Numbered from the stretch's first letter, positions 7,930 through 16,885 are shown. The stretch is 64,000 nt of DNA from Pseudomonas syringae CC1557 (GCF_000452705.1 NZ_CP007014.1:5362501-5426500), one strand, 5' to 3'. Numbers and translations: made by a program. Notes: generated by a model not told the origin, from the sequence alone.

Positions 7930-9260
7930 GCGGTTTGCACCTGTGCGTCAGCCATCAGCGCCTCGATCTCGGCGACGGTCTTGGGCACGCCGCCAGAGAG
8001 GATTTCACAGCCCCGCCTGGTTACCACCACGTCATCCTCGATTCGCACACCAATACCTCGCCATTTCTTCGCGACGTCCAGATTGTCGGGGGATATGTAA
8101 ATCCCGGGTTCAACGGTCAGCGTCATGCCGACCTCCAATACTCGCCACTCGCCGCCGACCTTGTATTCGCCGACGTCGTGGACGTCCATGCCCAGCCAGT
8201 GTCCGGCGCGGTGCATGTAAAAAGCCTTGTAGGCCTCGGCCTGGATTAACTCATCGACATCGCCTTGCAGCAGGCCAAGCTCGACCAGCCCGGCGGTAAT
8301 AACCTGGACCGTCGCTTCGTGCGCCTGGTTCCAGTGTTTGTCCGGGCCGATGGCTTCAAAAGCCGCGTACTGCGATTTGAGCACCAGCTCATAGATGGCT
8401 TTTTGCTCGGGTGAAAACCTGCCATTTACCGGAAAGGTGCGGGTGATGTCGCTGGCATAGCAGTCGATTTCACAGCCCGCGTCGATCAGTACCAGATCGC
8501 CATCCTTGAGCACTGCGTCATTCTGTTGGTAATGCAGGATGCAGCCATTGCGGCCCGAGGCGACGATAGAGCCGTAGGCAGGCATCTTCGACCCGCCTCT
8601 GCGGAATTCATAATCCAGTTCGGCTTCCAGGCTGAACTCATGCAGGCCAGCGCGACAGGCCTGCATCGCACGCACATGGGCACGCGCGGATATCTCCGCC
8701 GCGCCGCGCATGACTTTGATTTCCGCCGCTGACTTGTAAAGGCGCATGTCGTGCAGCAAGTGATCCAGTGCCACGAACTCCTTCGGCGGCTGCGCGCCAA
8801 GGTGCGCCTTGGAGCGAATCACGTTGATCCAGTCCATCAGGTGCCGGTCGAACTCGGGGTTACTGCCCATCGCAGAATACACCCGGTCTCGACCTTCGAT
8901 CAGGCCCGGCAGGATGTCGTCGATGTCACTGATCGGGAATGCGTCGTCCGCGCCAAAGTCGCGAATCGCACCTTCCTGCCCGGCACGCAAGCCATCCCAT
9001 AGTTCGCGTTGGGGATCGCGCTCGCGGCAGAACAGGACGTACTCGCCATACTCGCGCCCTGGAATCAGCACCACCACCGCTTCCGGTTCCGGAAAGCCGC
9101 TCAGGTACTGGAAGTCGCTGTCCTGACGGTAGACGTGCTCGACATCCCGATTACGAATAGCCACCGCAGCGGCGGGCAGAATCGCAATGCTGTTGGGCTC
9201 CATCTGAGCCATCAGCGCCTTGCGGCGGCGGGCGTATTCGGACTTCGGGATCTGAATCAT
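7926..9260 (-). CDS. pepP: Xaa-Pro aminopeptidase P
   Basis: A 444-aa M24B metallopeptidase that removes N-terminal residues preceding proline. An N-terminal AMP_N domain (about 1-135) precedes the pita-bread catalytic domain. Metal ligands are visible in LIDAGCEIDCYASDITRTF, HRAGHWLGMDVHDVG, LTVEPGIYI and GVRIEDD. Length matches the E. coli enzyme. It lies between ygfB (77-base gap) and ubiH (4-base overlap) in a conserved operon. Confidence 0.94.
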   Translation of the reverse strand: MIQIPKSEYARRRKALMAQMEPNSIAILPAAAVAIRNRDVEHVYRQDSDFQYLSGFPEPEAVVVLIPGREYGEYVLFCRERDPQRELWDGLRAGQEGAIRDFGADDAFPISDIDDILPGLIEGRDRVYSAMGSNPEFDRHLMDWINVIRSKAHLGAQPPKEFVALDHLLHDMRLYKSAAEIKVMRGAAEISARAHVRAMQACRAGLHEFSLEAELDYEFRRGGSKMPAYGSIVASGRNGCILHYQQNDAVLKDGDLVLIDAGCEIDCYASDITRTFPVNGRFSPEQKAIYELVLKSQYAAFEAIGPDKHWNQAHEATVQVITAGLVELGLLQGDVDELIQAEAYKAFYMHRAGHWLGMDVHDVGEYKVGGEWRVLEVGMTLTVEPGIYISPDNLDVAKKWRGIGVRIEDDVVVTRRGCEILSGGVPKTVAEIEALMADAQVQTA

Positions 9261-9337
9261 TGGCAGCTTGAGTCCTGATGGAGTCTGCCGGCGTGGGCTG
9301 TATCAGCCAGCGCCGGTGTCACAGTGGCCGCTATCGG

Positions 9338-9892
9338 TCAGTGCAGGGAGGGCTTGGGTTCCGGCGCGGAAGGTTCGTTGAACTCGGTGAAGAGCAGCAA
9401 CGGCGCTACGCGCATGTACTCCATGACTTCCATGTAATCGGTCTCGCCGTCTTCGGACTCTTCCAGTGCATCCTGAACCTGAGCAATGGCAGCCAGATCC
9501 TCGAGAACGGCTTTGGCTTCGCTTCCGAGGACCTTGTCGCCAATCGCCAGACCGAAGCCTGACAGGAAACCCTGGCACCACTGGCCCAGTGCAGCGGCAC
9601 GCTCGGTCAGCGGCTCGTCGTCGCCCGGCAGCAACAGCACAACCGTCATGTCGTCGCCAGTAAGTTCGCCTTTGACCATCTCTTGCAGGCCGACAAGCGC
9701 TGCGCGAATGTTATCCTGCGGCTCGGTTTCGAGCAGCACCGAGGCGTCGGCGAACCAGCCTTCGTTGTCGAAACCGGCACCGGCGCAACTGCGGCCAAGC
9801 AGCAAACCATGCAGCTCGGCGGGTGATACCTGGTGACCGCCACTGTTGAGCAGGGCGGCGAATGCTTTGTACGGAGAATTCTGAATGGGCAT
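9338..9892 (-). CDS. ygfB: YgfB/YecA (UPF0149) family protein
   Basis: A 184-aa acidic helical protein of the UPF0149 family. It has the conserved AEL-HG-L-G region near residues 22-28 and [13 protein letters not shown] near 103-115. It opens the pepP-ubiH-ubiI operon and is divergent from the zapB-like/zapA transcript over 147 bases, which must hold both promoters. Work in P. aeruginosa links YgfB to control of alpA/ampDh3; its role here is not established by sequence. Confidence 0.88.
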   Translation of the reverse strand: MPIQNSPYKAFAALLNSGGHQVSPAELHGLLLGRSCAGAGFDNEGWFADASVLLETEPQDNIRAALVGLQEMVKGELTGDDMTVVLLLPGDDEPLTERAAALGQWCQGFLSGFGLAIGDKVLGSEAKAVLEDLAAIAQVQDALEESEDGETDYMEVMEYMRVAPLLLFTEFNEPSAPEPKPSLH

Positions 9893-10039
9893 GTGCTGGT
9901 CGCCAAACGGCGCAATGTCTAGAATGAAGGCCTTGTATCCTAGACTATCCGCGCGACAAGATCACCCGGACGGCGGTTCGAGCTTGAGCAAGAGCATCGC
10001 TCCCCCTGCCATTCATCAGAAAGTACTCAGTGGAAAACA

Positions 10040-10249
10040 ATGGAAGACACCGACCTGCAAGCGCTGATGAAACGTGTAGAGCTGCTCCTGAAGTATGCCG
10101 AGCAACTTAAAGGCGAAAAAGCACTCCTATTAGCTCAGGAAAAGTCCTGGCGCGAGGAACGCGCCCAACTCATTGAAAAAAACGAAATCGCCCGGCAGAA
10201 GGTCGAGTCAATGATTTCGCGCCTCAAAGCCCTGGAGCAAGAATCATGA
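10040..10249 (+). CDS. Small coiled-coil protein, ZapB-like (TIGR02449 type)
   Basis: A 69-aa, almost entirely helical, highly charged protein with heptad-like leucines (LMKRVELLLKYAEQLKGEKA). It is typical of the small coiled-coil protein encoded just before zapA in pseudomonads. It overlaps zapA by 4 bases (ATGA), implying coupled translation and a division-related role as a partner of ZapA at the Z ring. That function is inferred from context. Confidence 0.85.
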   Translation: MEDTDLQALMKRVELLLKYAEQLKGEKALLLAQEKSWREERAQLIEKNEIARQKVESMISRLKALEQES

Positions 10250-10575
10250 GCAATGGCAACAGCGTTACCGTTCAGATCCTCGACAAGGAATATTCGATCA
10301 TTTGCCCTCAGGAAGAGCGCACCAACCTGGTCAGCGCTGCCCGCTACCTGGATGGCAAGATGCGTGAAATCCGCAGCAGCGGCAAAGTTATCGGGGCTGA
10401 TCGCATTGCCGTTATGGCCGCCCTGAACATTACTCACGACCTGCTGCACAAGGAGCATGTGCCCGACGTACAGGCCAGCGGCTCGACCCGTGAACAGGTG
10501 CGTGATCTGCTCGACAAGGTCGATCTGGTGCTGGCGACAGACACCCCCGGCACACCGGATTCAACTCGGGGCTGA
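10246..10575 (+). CDS. zapA: Cell division protein ZapA
   Basis: A 109-aa ZapA-family protein. The N-terminal domain begins VTVQILDKEYSIICPQEERTNL, followed by the AARYLDGKMREIR helix and a coiled-coil C terminus. ZapA crosslinks FtsZ protofilaments at midcell. It is coupled to the upstream small coiled-coil gene and followed directly by the 6S RNA gene, the classical zapA-ssrS-ygfA arrangement. Confidence 0.93.
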   Translation: MSNGNSVTVQILDKEYSIICPQEERTNLVSAARYLDGKMREIRSSGKVIGADRIAVMAALNITHDLLHKEHVPDVQASGSTREQVRDLLDKVDLVLATDTPGTPDSTRG

Positions 10576-10605
10576 TTATTGCGGGGCATTTCTGTATACT
10601 TGCGC

Positions 10606-10786
10606 CGCTCCCTGGAGTGCTTGCCAGTCGGTCATGTCCCTGAGCCGATACGCACAACCACGGGGGTTGCACGTTGGGGTTGGTGTGCATGTCCGCTCGA
10701 CGGAAAGCCTTAAAACCTCCTGCAATCTCCACCTTGAACTTTCGGGTTCAAGGGCTACACCGACAGCGGTTCGTCGGGGAGTCCTA
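10606..10786 (+). ncRNA. ssrS: 6S RNA
   Basis: About 181 bases between zapA and ygfA match the 6S RNA layout. The 5' arm GCTCCCTGGAG pairs with the 3' arm CGGGGAGT, enclosing the long open-promoter-like helix. The internal words CCTTGAACTTTCGGGTTCAAGG (positions 10732-10753) form a hairpin characteristic of pseudomonad 6S RNA. A TATACT -10 element lies at 10595-10600, about 6 bases before the inferred 5' end. 6S RNA binds sigma-70 RNA polymerase and accumulates in stationary phase. Exact ends are estimated. Confidence 0.9.
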
Positions 10787-10796
10787 ATTCAATACC

Positions 10797-10820
10797 TTGC
10801 CAGACAAGCCTGTCTGGCAA
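10797..10820 (+). other. Perfect hairpin after ssrS
   Basis: TTGCCAGACA, loop AGCC, TGTCTGGCAA is a perfect 10-bp stem just past the 6S RNA end. There is no U-tract, so it may be a processing or pausing structure in the ssrS-ygfA transcript rather than a classical terminator. Confidence 0.5.
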
Positions 10821-10875
10821 TCACGATCCAGCTCTGGTTTCAACCTCTCGGATCAGCCTGCATGACCTTTCTCTC

Positions 10876-11487
10876 ATGATCAGCGCTCTATCGCTCACAC
10901 GCCCGCAACTTCGTCGCCAACTGCGCATTGCGCGCAGGTCGCTGAGCCATGCCCAGCAGCGTCAGGCTGCCCGCGGCATTTATCGCCAATTGGCCCAGCA
11001 CCCGCTGTTTCGACGCGCAAAACATGTTTCGCTGTACCTGCCGATGGACGGTGAGATCGACCCACGCCTGCTATTGCGCGAAGCGCAGCGGCGCGGCAAG
11101 GCGACCTACCTGCCAGTCCTCAATGCATGGCCACGCACACGCATGGTGTTCCAGCGCGTAAGTCCAGGCGAGAAATTCATCCCCAATCGCTTTCGCATCC
11201 CCGAGCCGCGCATCAACCGTGCGAAACAGCGCAAAATCTGGGCCCTTGATCTGGTTCTGATGCCGCTGGTAGGGTTCGATGACCAGGGCGGTCGCCTGGG
11301 CATGGGCGGCGGTTTCTATGACCGCAGCCTGGCTTACCTGGCGCGCAGAAAAACCTGGCGCAAGCCTGTTTTATTAGGGCTGGCTCATGAGTGTCAGAAG
11401 GTGGATAAACTGGCGCAAGCAAGCTGGGATGTGCCGATGCAAGGCACACTATCGGATAAAGGCTGGTATTTGAGTAAAGATACCTGA
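10876..11487 (+). CDS. ygfA: 5-formyltetrahydrofolate cyclo-ligase family protein
   Basis: A 203-aa protein converting 5-formyl-THF to 5,10-methenyl-THF with ATP. It has the N-terminal basic RRQLRIARRSLS region and the conserved GMGGGFYDR substrate/phosphate motif near residue 140. It follows ssrS as in enterobacteria, where co-transcription with 6S RNA links folate metabolism to stationary phase and persistence. Confidence 0.92.
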   Translation: MISALSLTRPQLRRQLRIARRSLSHAQQRQAARGIYRQLAQHPLFRRAKHVSLYLPMDGEIDPRLLLREAQRRGKATYLPVLNAWPRTRMVFQRVSPGEKFIPNRFRIPEPRINRAKQRKIWALDLVLMPLVGFDDQGGRLGMGGGFYDRSLAYLARRKTWRKPVLLGLAHECQKVDKLAQASWDVPMQGTLSDKGWYLSKDT

Positions 11488-11553
11488 CTGACCAGAACTG
11501 AAGAGCGCACTCTGATCGCTGGAAGTCTTCAACGATCAGAGCAGAAGCAGGGC

Positions 11554-11706
11554 TTAATGCCTGCCGGGGACTTTCTGTTGCTGCTGGGTGATTTCGACGG
11601 GGGCATCTTCCTTGCTGGTCCACAAACTCTGCGCATAACCGGTTGTCACGACACCCAAGCCAAACAGAATAACCAGAATCCAGAGTAAATCAGGCTTGCG
11701 CTTCAA
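11554..11706 (-). CDS. 50-aa single-pass membrane protein, TTG start
   Basis: This short reading frame begins with TTG, eight bases after a strong AAGGAGG site. It encodes MKRKPDLLWILVILFGLGVV followed by TTGYAQSLWTSKEDAPVEIT and a glutamine-rich tail ending VPGRH. A basic start, one transmembrane helix (about residues 7-24) and a hydrophilic tail suggest an inner-membrane protein with a periplasmic C terminus. It is convergent with ygfA and divergent from the EVE gene. No function is recognised. It is easily missed because of its size and start codon. Confidence 0.75.
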   Translation of the reverse strand: MKRKPDLLWILVILFGLGVVTTGYAQSLWTSKEDAPVEITQQQQKVPGRH

Positions 11707-11900
11707 TGACTGCCCTCCTTAGGCAAATCAATACGATGCCCACAGCGGTCATTTGAAAAACCGTGCAGTATCGTGGAACTTTAAAGGGCGGCATTTTGCG
11801 GTAACGTGAACCAGTACGCAAATACTGGCACAAGCCGACTGTCGGTTTGTCATACAACTTTTAGCCCTACGGCAAACTTTATGTCTTTGGAGCACACGCA

Positions 11901-12350
11901 ATGGCCTACTGGCTGATGAAGTCCGAGCCTGACGAATTCTCGATCAGCGACCTGCGACGACTGGGCAAAGCCCGCTGGGACGGCGTGCGCAATTATCAGG
12001 CGCGCAACTTCCTCAGGGACATGGCTGTAGGGGACGAATTCTTTTTCTATCACTCCAGTTGCCCTGAACCGGGCATCGCCGGCATTGGCAAAATCGCCAA
12101 GGCGGCTTATCCAGACCCCACTGCCCTGGACCCGGAGAGCCACTATCACGACGCCAAGGCCAGCGCGGATAAAAACCCATGGAGTGCCATCGACATCGAG
12201 TTCGTGGATATCTTCAAGAAGGTACTGGGGCTGGGTTATCTGAAACAGCAAAGCCAACTGGAACAACTGCCGCTGGTGCAAAAAGGCAGCCGACTGTCCG
12301 TCATGCCAGTGACCGCCGAACAGTGGTCGGCAATCCTGGCACTGCGCTGA
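11901..12350 (+). CDS. EVE domain protein
   Basis: A 149-aa single-domain EVE (PUA-like) protein, starting MAYWLMKSEPDEFSI, with WDGVRNYQARNF and the aromatic cage region FFYHS near residue 48. EVE domains bind modified bases in nucleic acids; bacterial standalone members are widespread next to ygfA in pseudomonads. The start follows TTTGGAG at about 9 bases. It is convergent with the FliL-like gene, with stops 6 bases apart. Confidence 0.9.
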   Translation: MAYWLMKSEPDEFSISDLRRLGKARWDGVRNYQARNFLRDMAVGDEFFFYHSSCPEPGIAGIGKIAKAAYPDPTALDPESHYHDAKASADKNPWSAIDIEFVDIFKKVLGLGYLKQQSQLEQLPLVQKGSRLSVMPVTAEQWSAILALR

Positions 12351-12356
12351 TCCGTT

Positions 12357-12767
12357 TTACTGGACGATAAAGTTGTTGAACAGCAAGTCTTCGACCACCG
12401 GCTTGCCTTCTTCGTCGTTCATGACGCGCTGAACCTGCTTGAGCGCTTCCTGACGAATATTTTCTTTTGCTTCAGCACTGCTCATCGAATCGACCGTCTG
12501 CTGGGTAAACAGCGCGACCAGTTGATTACGAATCAGTGCGTCGTGGCGTTTGACCGCAGCTTCGGCATCGGCACCGGTGACGCGCAGCGCAATATCAGCT
12601 TTGTAGACGCGGAGTTTCGGGCCGCCATCCAGCGCGTAATTACCCACGAACGGAGGCGTCAGCGAAACATACGCCGCTTTCGGAGGGCCGCCTTCTTCCT
12701 TGGCCTCTTCCTCTGCCATGGCGGGCAACGACAAGGCCAGCAATATCATCAGAATCCACGCTTTCAC
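12357..12767 (-). CDS. FliL-like periplasmic protein
   Basis: The best start is a GTG at 12767, 6 bases after AAGGAG, giving 136 aa beginning MKAWILMILLALSL with a signal peptide cleaved near AMA-EEE. The mature part has the FliL-domain pattern: Y-L-PPFV-N, a charged strand, then RNQLVALF and a VEDLLFNNFIVQ end. It lacks the cytoplasmic N terminus and is not near flagellar genes. It is therefore a standalone FliL-family paralog of unknown role. The frame is open 27 bases further upstream. Confidence 0.82.
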   Translation of the reverse strand: MKAWILMILLALSLPAMAEEEAKEEGGPPKAAYVSLTPPFVGNYALDGGPKLRVYKADIALRVTGADAEAAVKRHDALIRNQLVALFTQQTVDSMSSAEAKENIRQEALKQVQRVMNDEEGKPVVEDLLFNNFIVQ

Positions 12768-12897
12768 AGTCCACTCCTTAATACGGTTTGCCACGTAGCT
12801 TACAGCTTATGTGTGCTTATCAGGCAGGGCCATTCTTGTTGACCCGATGACCCACTTAACTGACTTTATCGGCCATTACCGGAAAAGGAATAGCCCG

Positions 12898-13881
12898 ATG
12901 AAAGCCCTGCTTTGTAAAGCCTTTGGTCCTGCCGATACATTGGTGCTTGAAGACGTCCCCAGCCCGGAGATCAAACACAACGAAATCCTGCTCGACGTCC
13001 ACGCAGCAGGGGTCAACTTCCCGGACACGCTGATCATCGAAGGCAAGTACCAGTTCAAACCGCCCTTCCCCTTCTCACCGGGTGGCGAGGCGGCAGGCGT
13101 GATATCGGCGGTCGGAGAGAAAGTCACTCACTTGAAACCCGGCGACCGGGTCATGGCCCTCACCGGTTGGGGCAGCTTCGCCGAGCAGGTCGCCGTGCCA
13201 CACTACAATGTGCTGCCGATCCCGGAACGCATGGACTTCACCACCGCCGCCGCGTTCAGCATGACCTACGGCACCTCCATGCACGCGCTCAAACAGCGCG
13301 CCAACCTGCAACCTGGCGAAACCCTGCTGGTGCTCGGTGCATCCGGCGGCGTCGGCCTGGCCGCCGTCGAAATCGGCAAAGCCCTCGGTGCCCGCGTCAT
13401 TGCCGCCGCCAGCAGTGCTGAAAAACTGCAAGTCGCCAGAAACGCAGGCGCAGACGAACTCATCAACTACAGCGAAACCAGCGTCAAGGACGAAATCAAA
13501 CGCCTCACCAACGGCAACGGTGCCGACGTGATCTACGACCCGGTCGGCGGCGACCTCTTCGACCAGGCCATCCGCGCCATCGCCTGGAACGGCCGCCTGC
13601 TGGTCGTCGGCTTCGCCAGCGGCCGCATCCCCGACCTGCCCGTCAATCTCGCCCTGCTCAAAGGTGCCTCGGTGGTCGGCGTATTCTGGGGCTCGTTTGC
13701 GCAGAGACAACCGCAGGACAATGCGGCGAACTTCAAGCAGTTGTTTGCGTGGTTTGAGGAGGGGAAGTTGAAGCCGTTGGTGTCGACGGTTTATCCGCTG
13801 GAGCGAGCTGGGGAGGCGATTGATTTGTTGGGTGGGCGCAGGGCTGTGGGGAAAGTGGTGGTCATTTTGAAGCCGGCCTAA
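12898..13881 (+). CDS. NADPH:quinone oxidoreductase family protein (MDR superfamily)
   Basis: A 327-aa zeta-crystallin-like reductase starting MKALLCKAFGPADTLVLED at the ATG after AAAAGGAA. GroES-like domain first, then the NADP-binding motif LGASGGVGLAAVEIGKALGA near residue 145-160. The catalytic-zinc cysteines of alcohol dehydrogenases are absent, as expected for quinone reductases. It is cytosolic, using NAD(P)H to reduce quinones or enones. It is monocistronic and forms the left neighbour of the accessory island. Confidence 0.87.
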   Translation: MKALLCKAFGPADTLVLEDVPSPEIKHNEILLDVHAAGVNFPDTLIIEGKYQFKPPFPFSPGGEAAGVISAVGEKVTHLKPGDRVMALTGWGSFAEQVAVPHYNVLPIPERMDFTTAAAFSMTYGTSMHALKQRANLQPGETLLVLGASGGVGLAAVEIGKALGARVIAAASSAEKLQVARNAGADELINYSETSVKDEIKRLTNGNGADVIYDPVGGDLFDQAIRAIAWNGRLLVVGFASGRIPDLPVNLALLKGASVVGVFWGSFAQRQPQDNAANFKQLFAWFEEGKLKPLVSTVYPLERAGEAIDLLGGRRAVGKVVVILKPA

Positions 13882-14020
13882 GGAACCTCTGGAAAAGACT
13901 TCCAAATTCGGCAGATTCTCTGACCTCCATCACCGAGATACATGATGAGGCAGATGACCTTCACCAACGCCGAGTACGGTTGGTAAACGCAAGCAAACCC
14001 GTAAAAGTCGTTTCCTAACG
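13882..14020 (+). pseudogene. 5' remnant of an IS5-family element
   Basis: Directly after the oxidoreductase stop come GGAACCTCTGGAAAAG, which looks like an IS end, and then at 13945 an ATG reading MRQMTFTNAEYG. One extra T shifts frame into GKRKQTRKSRFL, together matching the N terminus of IS5-type transposases. The rest is missing. It marks the left edge of the hcp island. Confidence 0.6.
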
Positions 14021-14166
14021 CCTCCAAATGCACCCGCACTGCCCGACTTCCCTAAGTATCGGAGGAACGATGATAACGACACTTATTAGTCGGTGCTCGA
14101 CCTGTGTGCTTGCGCGTTGATTTATCAACTATATATACGAACTCTCAAGGCCATTTCCCATGACGC

Positions 14167-14541
14167 TTAGGCAGGAGGTATAGCAAACTGAGTAAACCAG
14201 ATTAGCGCTACGAAGATCACAATCTGAGCCGTCCATGGAATGAACAGCAACCACCTCATTTTCCTAGGAAAATCTTGCGCCTCCTTCATATCCATAATTC
14301 CACGTTTTTTGCCCAAACCAGGAATCATTAGAAATATATAGATCATGCCGCATCGTACAATTTTGCCGGGCAAGCCTGCTTCACTATAGGTGGCTTTGTT
14401 ATCTGTTATGAGCTTGCAGTTCGGTAAATATGATTCAAAAATGTGCGTGTAGTTGCGTGCTATGTAGGCTGACGCGAGAATGATGATGACCATAGCGGCG
14501 TACAGAAAAACCCCAACCAGGCCAGGCTCGATACTGATCAA
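14167..14541 (-). CDS. Small membrane protein, immunity-like paralog 1 (start probably frameshifted)
   Basis: A 124-aa frame with three to four hydrophobic segments, homologous to the protein at 17160-17537. Shared signature: E-x-YLPNC-x-x-IT, then GL-x-GKI-x-R, then LM-x-P or FLMIP and RG-x-x-D. No good ATG starts this frame (only TTG at 14541). An ATG with a good AAGGGA site lies 17 bases upstream but reads MSEIRN and stops; adding one base in the following A tract would fuse it to this frame. The gene is probably broken at its 5' end or weakly expressed. It is AT-richer than its neighbours. Confidence 0.65.
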   Translation of the reverse strand: MISIEPGLVGVFLYAAMVIIILASAYIARNYTHIFESYLPNCKLITDNKATYSEAGLPGKIVRCGMIYIFLMIPGLGKKRGIMDMKEAQDFPRKMRWLLFIPWTAQIVIFVALIWFTQFAIPPA

Positions 14542-14586
14542 TTTCTGATCTCGCTCATTAAGAATTTCCCTTTGTGCGCTTTATGA

Positions 14587-14605
14587 AAGGGGTGGCGTAC
14601 CCCTT
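14587..14605. other. Perfect 7-bp hairpin
   Basis: AAGGGGT, loop GGCGT, ACCCCTT lies between immunity-like paralogs 1 and 2. It has no flanking T-tract and could be a weak terminator or mRNA structure separating the copies. Confidence 0.4.
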
Positions 14606-14815
14606 CGATCTTGTAGTTATCGAGTGCTAATTCTCGACTCAGAAAAATACTAAGCGCCATCATCACTGTAAATAAAGAAAATTCACGACTGTAGGGATTA
14701 TCAAAAATTTTTTATACAACACAGGAAATTTCTCAACTTCTTTGGCATCAAGCCCCCTCTTATGGCGCTTAGCTTTGGCACTATCAGTACCACTGAAATA
14801 GCGCCGCCGCGCATG

Positions 14816-14823
14816 ACTTTTCC
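14816..14823. repeat. IS66 target-site duplication, left copy
   Basis: ACTTTTCC directly abuts the left IS end and is repeated exactly at the right end (16970-16977). Eight bases is the known IS66 duplication length. Confidence 0.92.
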
Positions 14824-14867
14824 GTAAGCGCTCCACAAACCCCATCTAACCAAAGACGACGGTGCGT

Positions 14868-16507
14868 CTAGGAATGCAAACGAGGCGTACAGTTCCACGG
14901 CAGCAAGGCTTCGTAATCTTCAACCGAGGTCGCCAGTGGTAGCCGTTCTAATGCGTGGCGCAGCCACGCATAGGGCTCCTGGCCGTTGGCTTTAGCCGTC
15001 TCGACCAAGCTGTAGAGTTGAGCACTGGCCTTGGCACCCTTGGGGGTATCGCTGAATAGCCAGTTCTTGCGTCCGATCACAAACGGTCTGATCGCACGCT
15101 CTGCCGCATTGTTGTCGATGGGCAAAAATCCAGCTTCGGTATAGCGCAGCAGCTTTTGCCAGTTGCTGGCTAGATAACTGATCGCCTTACCCAGCGCATT
15201 TTGCGCCGTGACGTGAGGCAGCGTTTTCTCCATCCAGGTGTGCAACTGAGTCAGCACCGGTACGCTGTTTTGCTGGCTAGATAACTGATCGCCTTACCCA
15301 GCGCATTTTGCGCCGTGACGTGAGGCAGCGTTTTCTCCATCCAGGTGTGCAACTGAGTCAGCACCGGTACGCTGTTTTGCTGGCGAGCTTCATAACGCTG
15401 CTCATCGCTGCCTTCTTTCAACGCCCGCTCGATACCGTAAAGCTTGTTGATCAAATTCAGGGCAACATCAGCCCGCCCGGTTTTGCCCTTGGGCTGCACT
15501 TTTTGTGCTTCTACGAACTTGCGACGAGCATGCGCCCAACAACCCAAGCGCTCGACACCGGCTTGCGCTCCAAGCGCGTTGTAACCGGCGTAATCATCAG
15601 TCATCAAGTAGCCACGATAGCCTTCTAGCAGGCGCGTCGGTACCTCCTGCGCACGGCTGGTTGAGTAGTCGAAAAGAACAACAGGCTGATTAGGCGGGCC
15701 TCCAGTTTGTACCCACATCCAGGATTGACTGGCGGGCTCTCGATCAGGCTCTTTATTAACCTGCACTCGCGTCTCATCGCAGTGGATGACACGACTTTCC
15801 AGCAGTCGATCCCGCATCAAGTTGAGCAAGGGTTGCAGATGCTCGCCGCACTGAATCACCCAGCGCGCCAACGTTTGTCGAGGAATATCCATGCCGTGGC
15901 GGCCCAACACTTTTTCAAAGCGGTGAAGCGGTAAACCATCTACATATTTAGTGGTAAGCAGCATCGCCAAAACGCTAGGGCTGGCCATGCTCTTCTCGAT
16001 CACTTGCGCAGGTTTATCAGCAGTGACCGGGGCTGTTTCGCAGTCGCGGCAGGCATAGACTTTTCGGATGTGTTTGATCACGCGGATCTGCATCGGCACG
16101 ATTTCAAGCTGCTCGCTGACTTCTTCGCCAATGGTGTGTTTGCGGCAGCCACAAACGCAGGTCAGTTCGTGCTCATGCAGTTCGTGGATGACTTCGACGC
16201 GGGGTAAATCGGCAGGCAAAGGTTTGCGCTTGCCACGGCGCCTGGTCGGAGCAACGACCTCTTCATCTGAAGCTTCGTCCACAGGCTCGATGACGCTTTC
16301 TACTTCATTGAAGAGGGCCAGTTGCGGCGTTGCCGCATCAGCTGTTTGCTCGGACTTACGTCCGAACAAACGCTGAAGCAGGAGGGCATTCTGTTCTTGT
16401 AGCCGAATAATCTTTCCCTTATCCAACTGACGCTCGTCGAACATCTGCCCAAGCAGTTGCTTGAGCAGAACGGGATCATCTGGAAGGTTTTCGGGCACGG
16501 AATTCAT
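14868..16507 (-). pseudogene. tnpC: IS66 transposase TnpC, frameshifted by a 107-bp tandem duplication
   Basis: Two frames (15251-16507 and 14868-15257) together cover the IS66 TnpC. They show the N-terminal leucine-zipper region, the zinc-finger-like C-x-C-x-x-C region HELTCVCGCRKH, the DDE core (VIHCDETRVQV, YLMTDDYAGYN) and the late [19 protein letters not shown] tail. The gap between them is a 107-bp tandem duplication. Total span 1640 minus 107 equals 1533, exactly 511 codons, so removing one copy restores one full frame. Confidence 0.92.
15163..15376. repeat. 107-bp perfect tandem duplication inside tnpC
   Basis: Positions 15163-15269 and 15270-15376 are identical. The 8-base word TTGCTGGC occurs at both ends of the unit and again after the second copy, the expected footprint of duplication by slippage between short repeats. 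The unit is not a multiple of three. Confidence 0.95.
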
Positions 16508-16525
16508 GCCCTGGATTATACCGAA

Positions 16526-16885
16526 TCAGGCTACGAATCGCGGCGTCAAAACTTGATGAGGACGGTTGCGCCAGAGGTCAAAGCCATCGAGCATCCAGTT
16601 GAGTTCCTGAACCGTCAGGACAATCGCTTCGTCGGTGGCGTCTGGCGATGTTTTGAATCGTTCGGACTCCAGACGCTTGAGCCAAAGGCAAAAGCCATTG
16701 CGCTCCCAGTACAAGATCTTCACGCGGTTGCGTGGCTTGTTGAGGAAGACGAAAAGTACTGGATCAAAGACGGCGACCTTGATGTCCAGTTCGACCAATG
16801 CCGCCAGACCGTCGATAGACTTTCGGAAGTCCACAGGCTTGGGGTACAGATACACTTTTTCGACTTTGGCATCGGGTCGCATCAT
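16526..16885 (-). CDS. tnpB: IS66 accessory protein TnpB
   Basis: A 119-aa IS66 Orf2 protein with the family signature VYLYPKPVDFRKSIDGLAALV near the start and FLNKPRNRVKILYWERNGF in the middle. It is required with TnpC for transposition of IS66 elements; its biochemical role is unclear. It ends 18 bases before the tnpC start and is intact. Confidence 0.94.
   Translation of the reverse strand: MMRPDAKVEKVYLYPKPVDFRKSIDGLAALVELDIKVAVFDPVLFVFLNKPRNRVKILYWERNGFCLWLKRLESERFKTSPDATDEAIVLTVQELNWMLDGFDLWRNRPHQVLTPRFVA

Noticed and set aside
14663..14898. Two short overlapping frames left of the IS66 end
   Set aside because: Not separate genes: they are the two frames of the frameshifted immunity-like paralog 2, and one runs into the IS.
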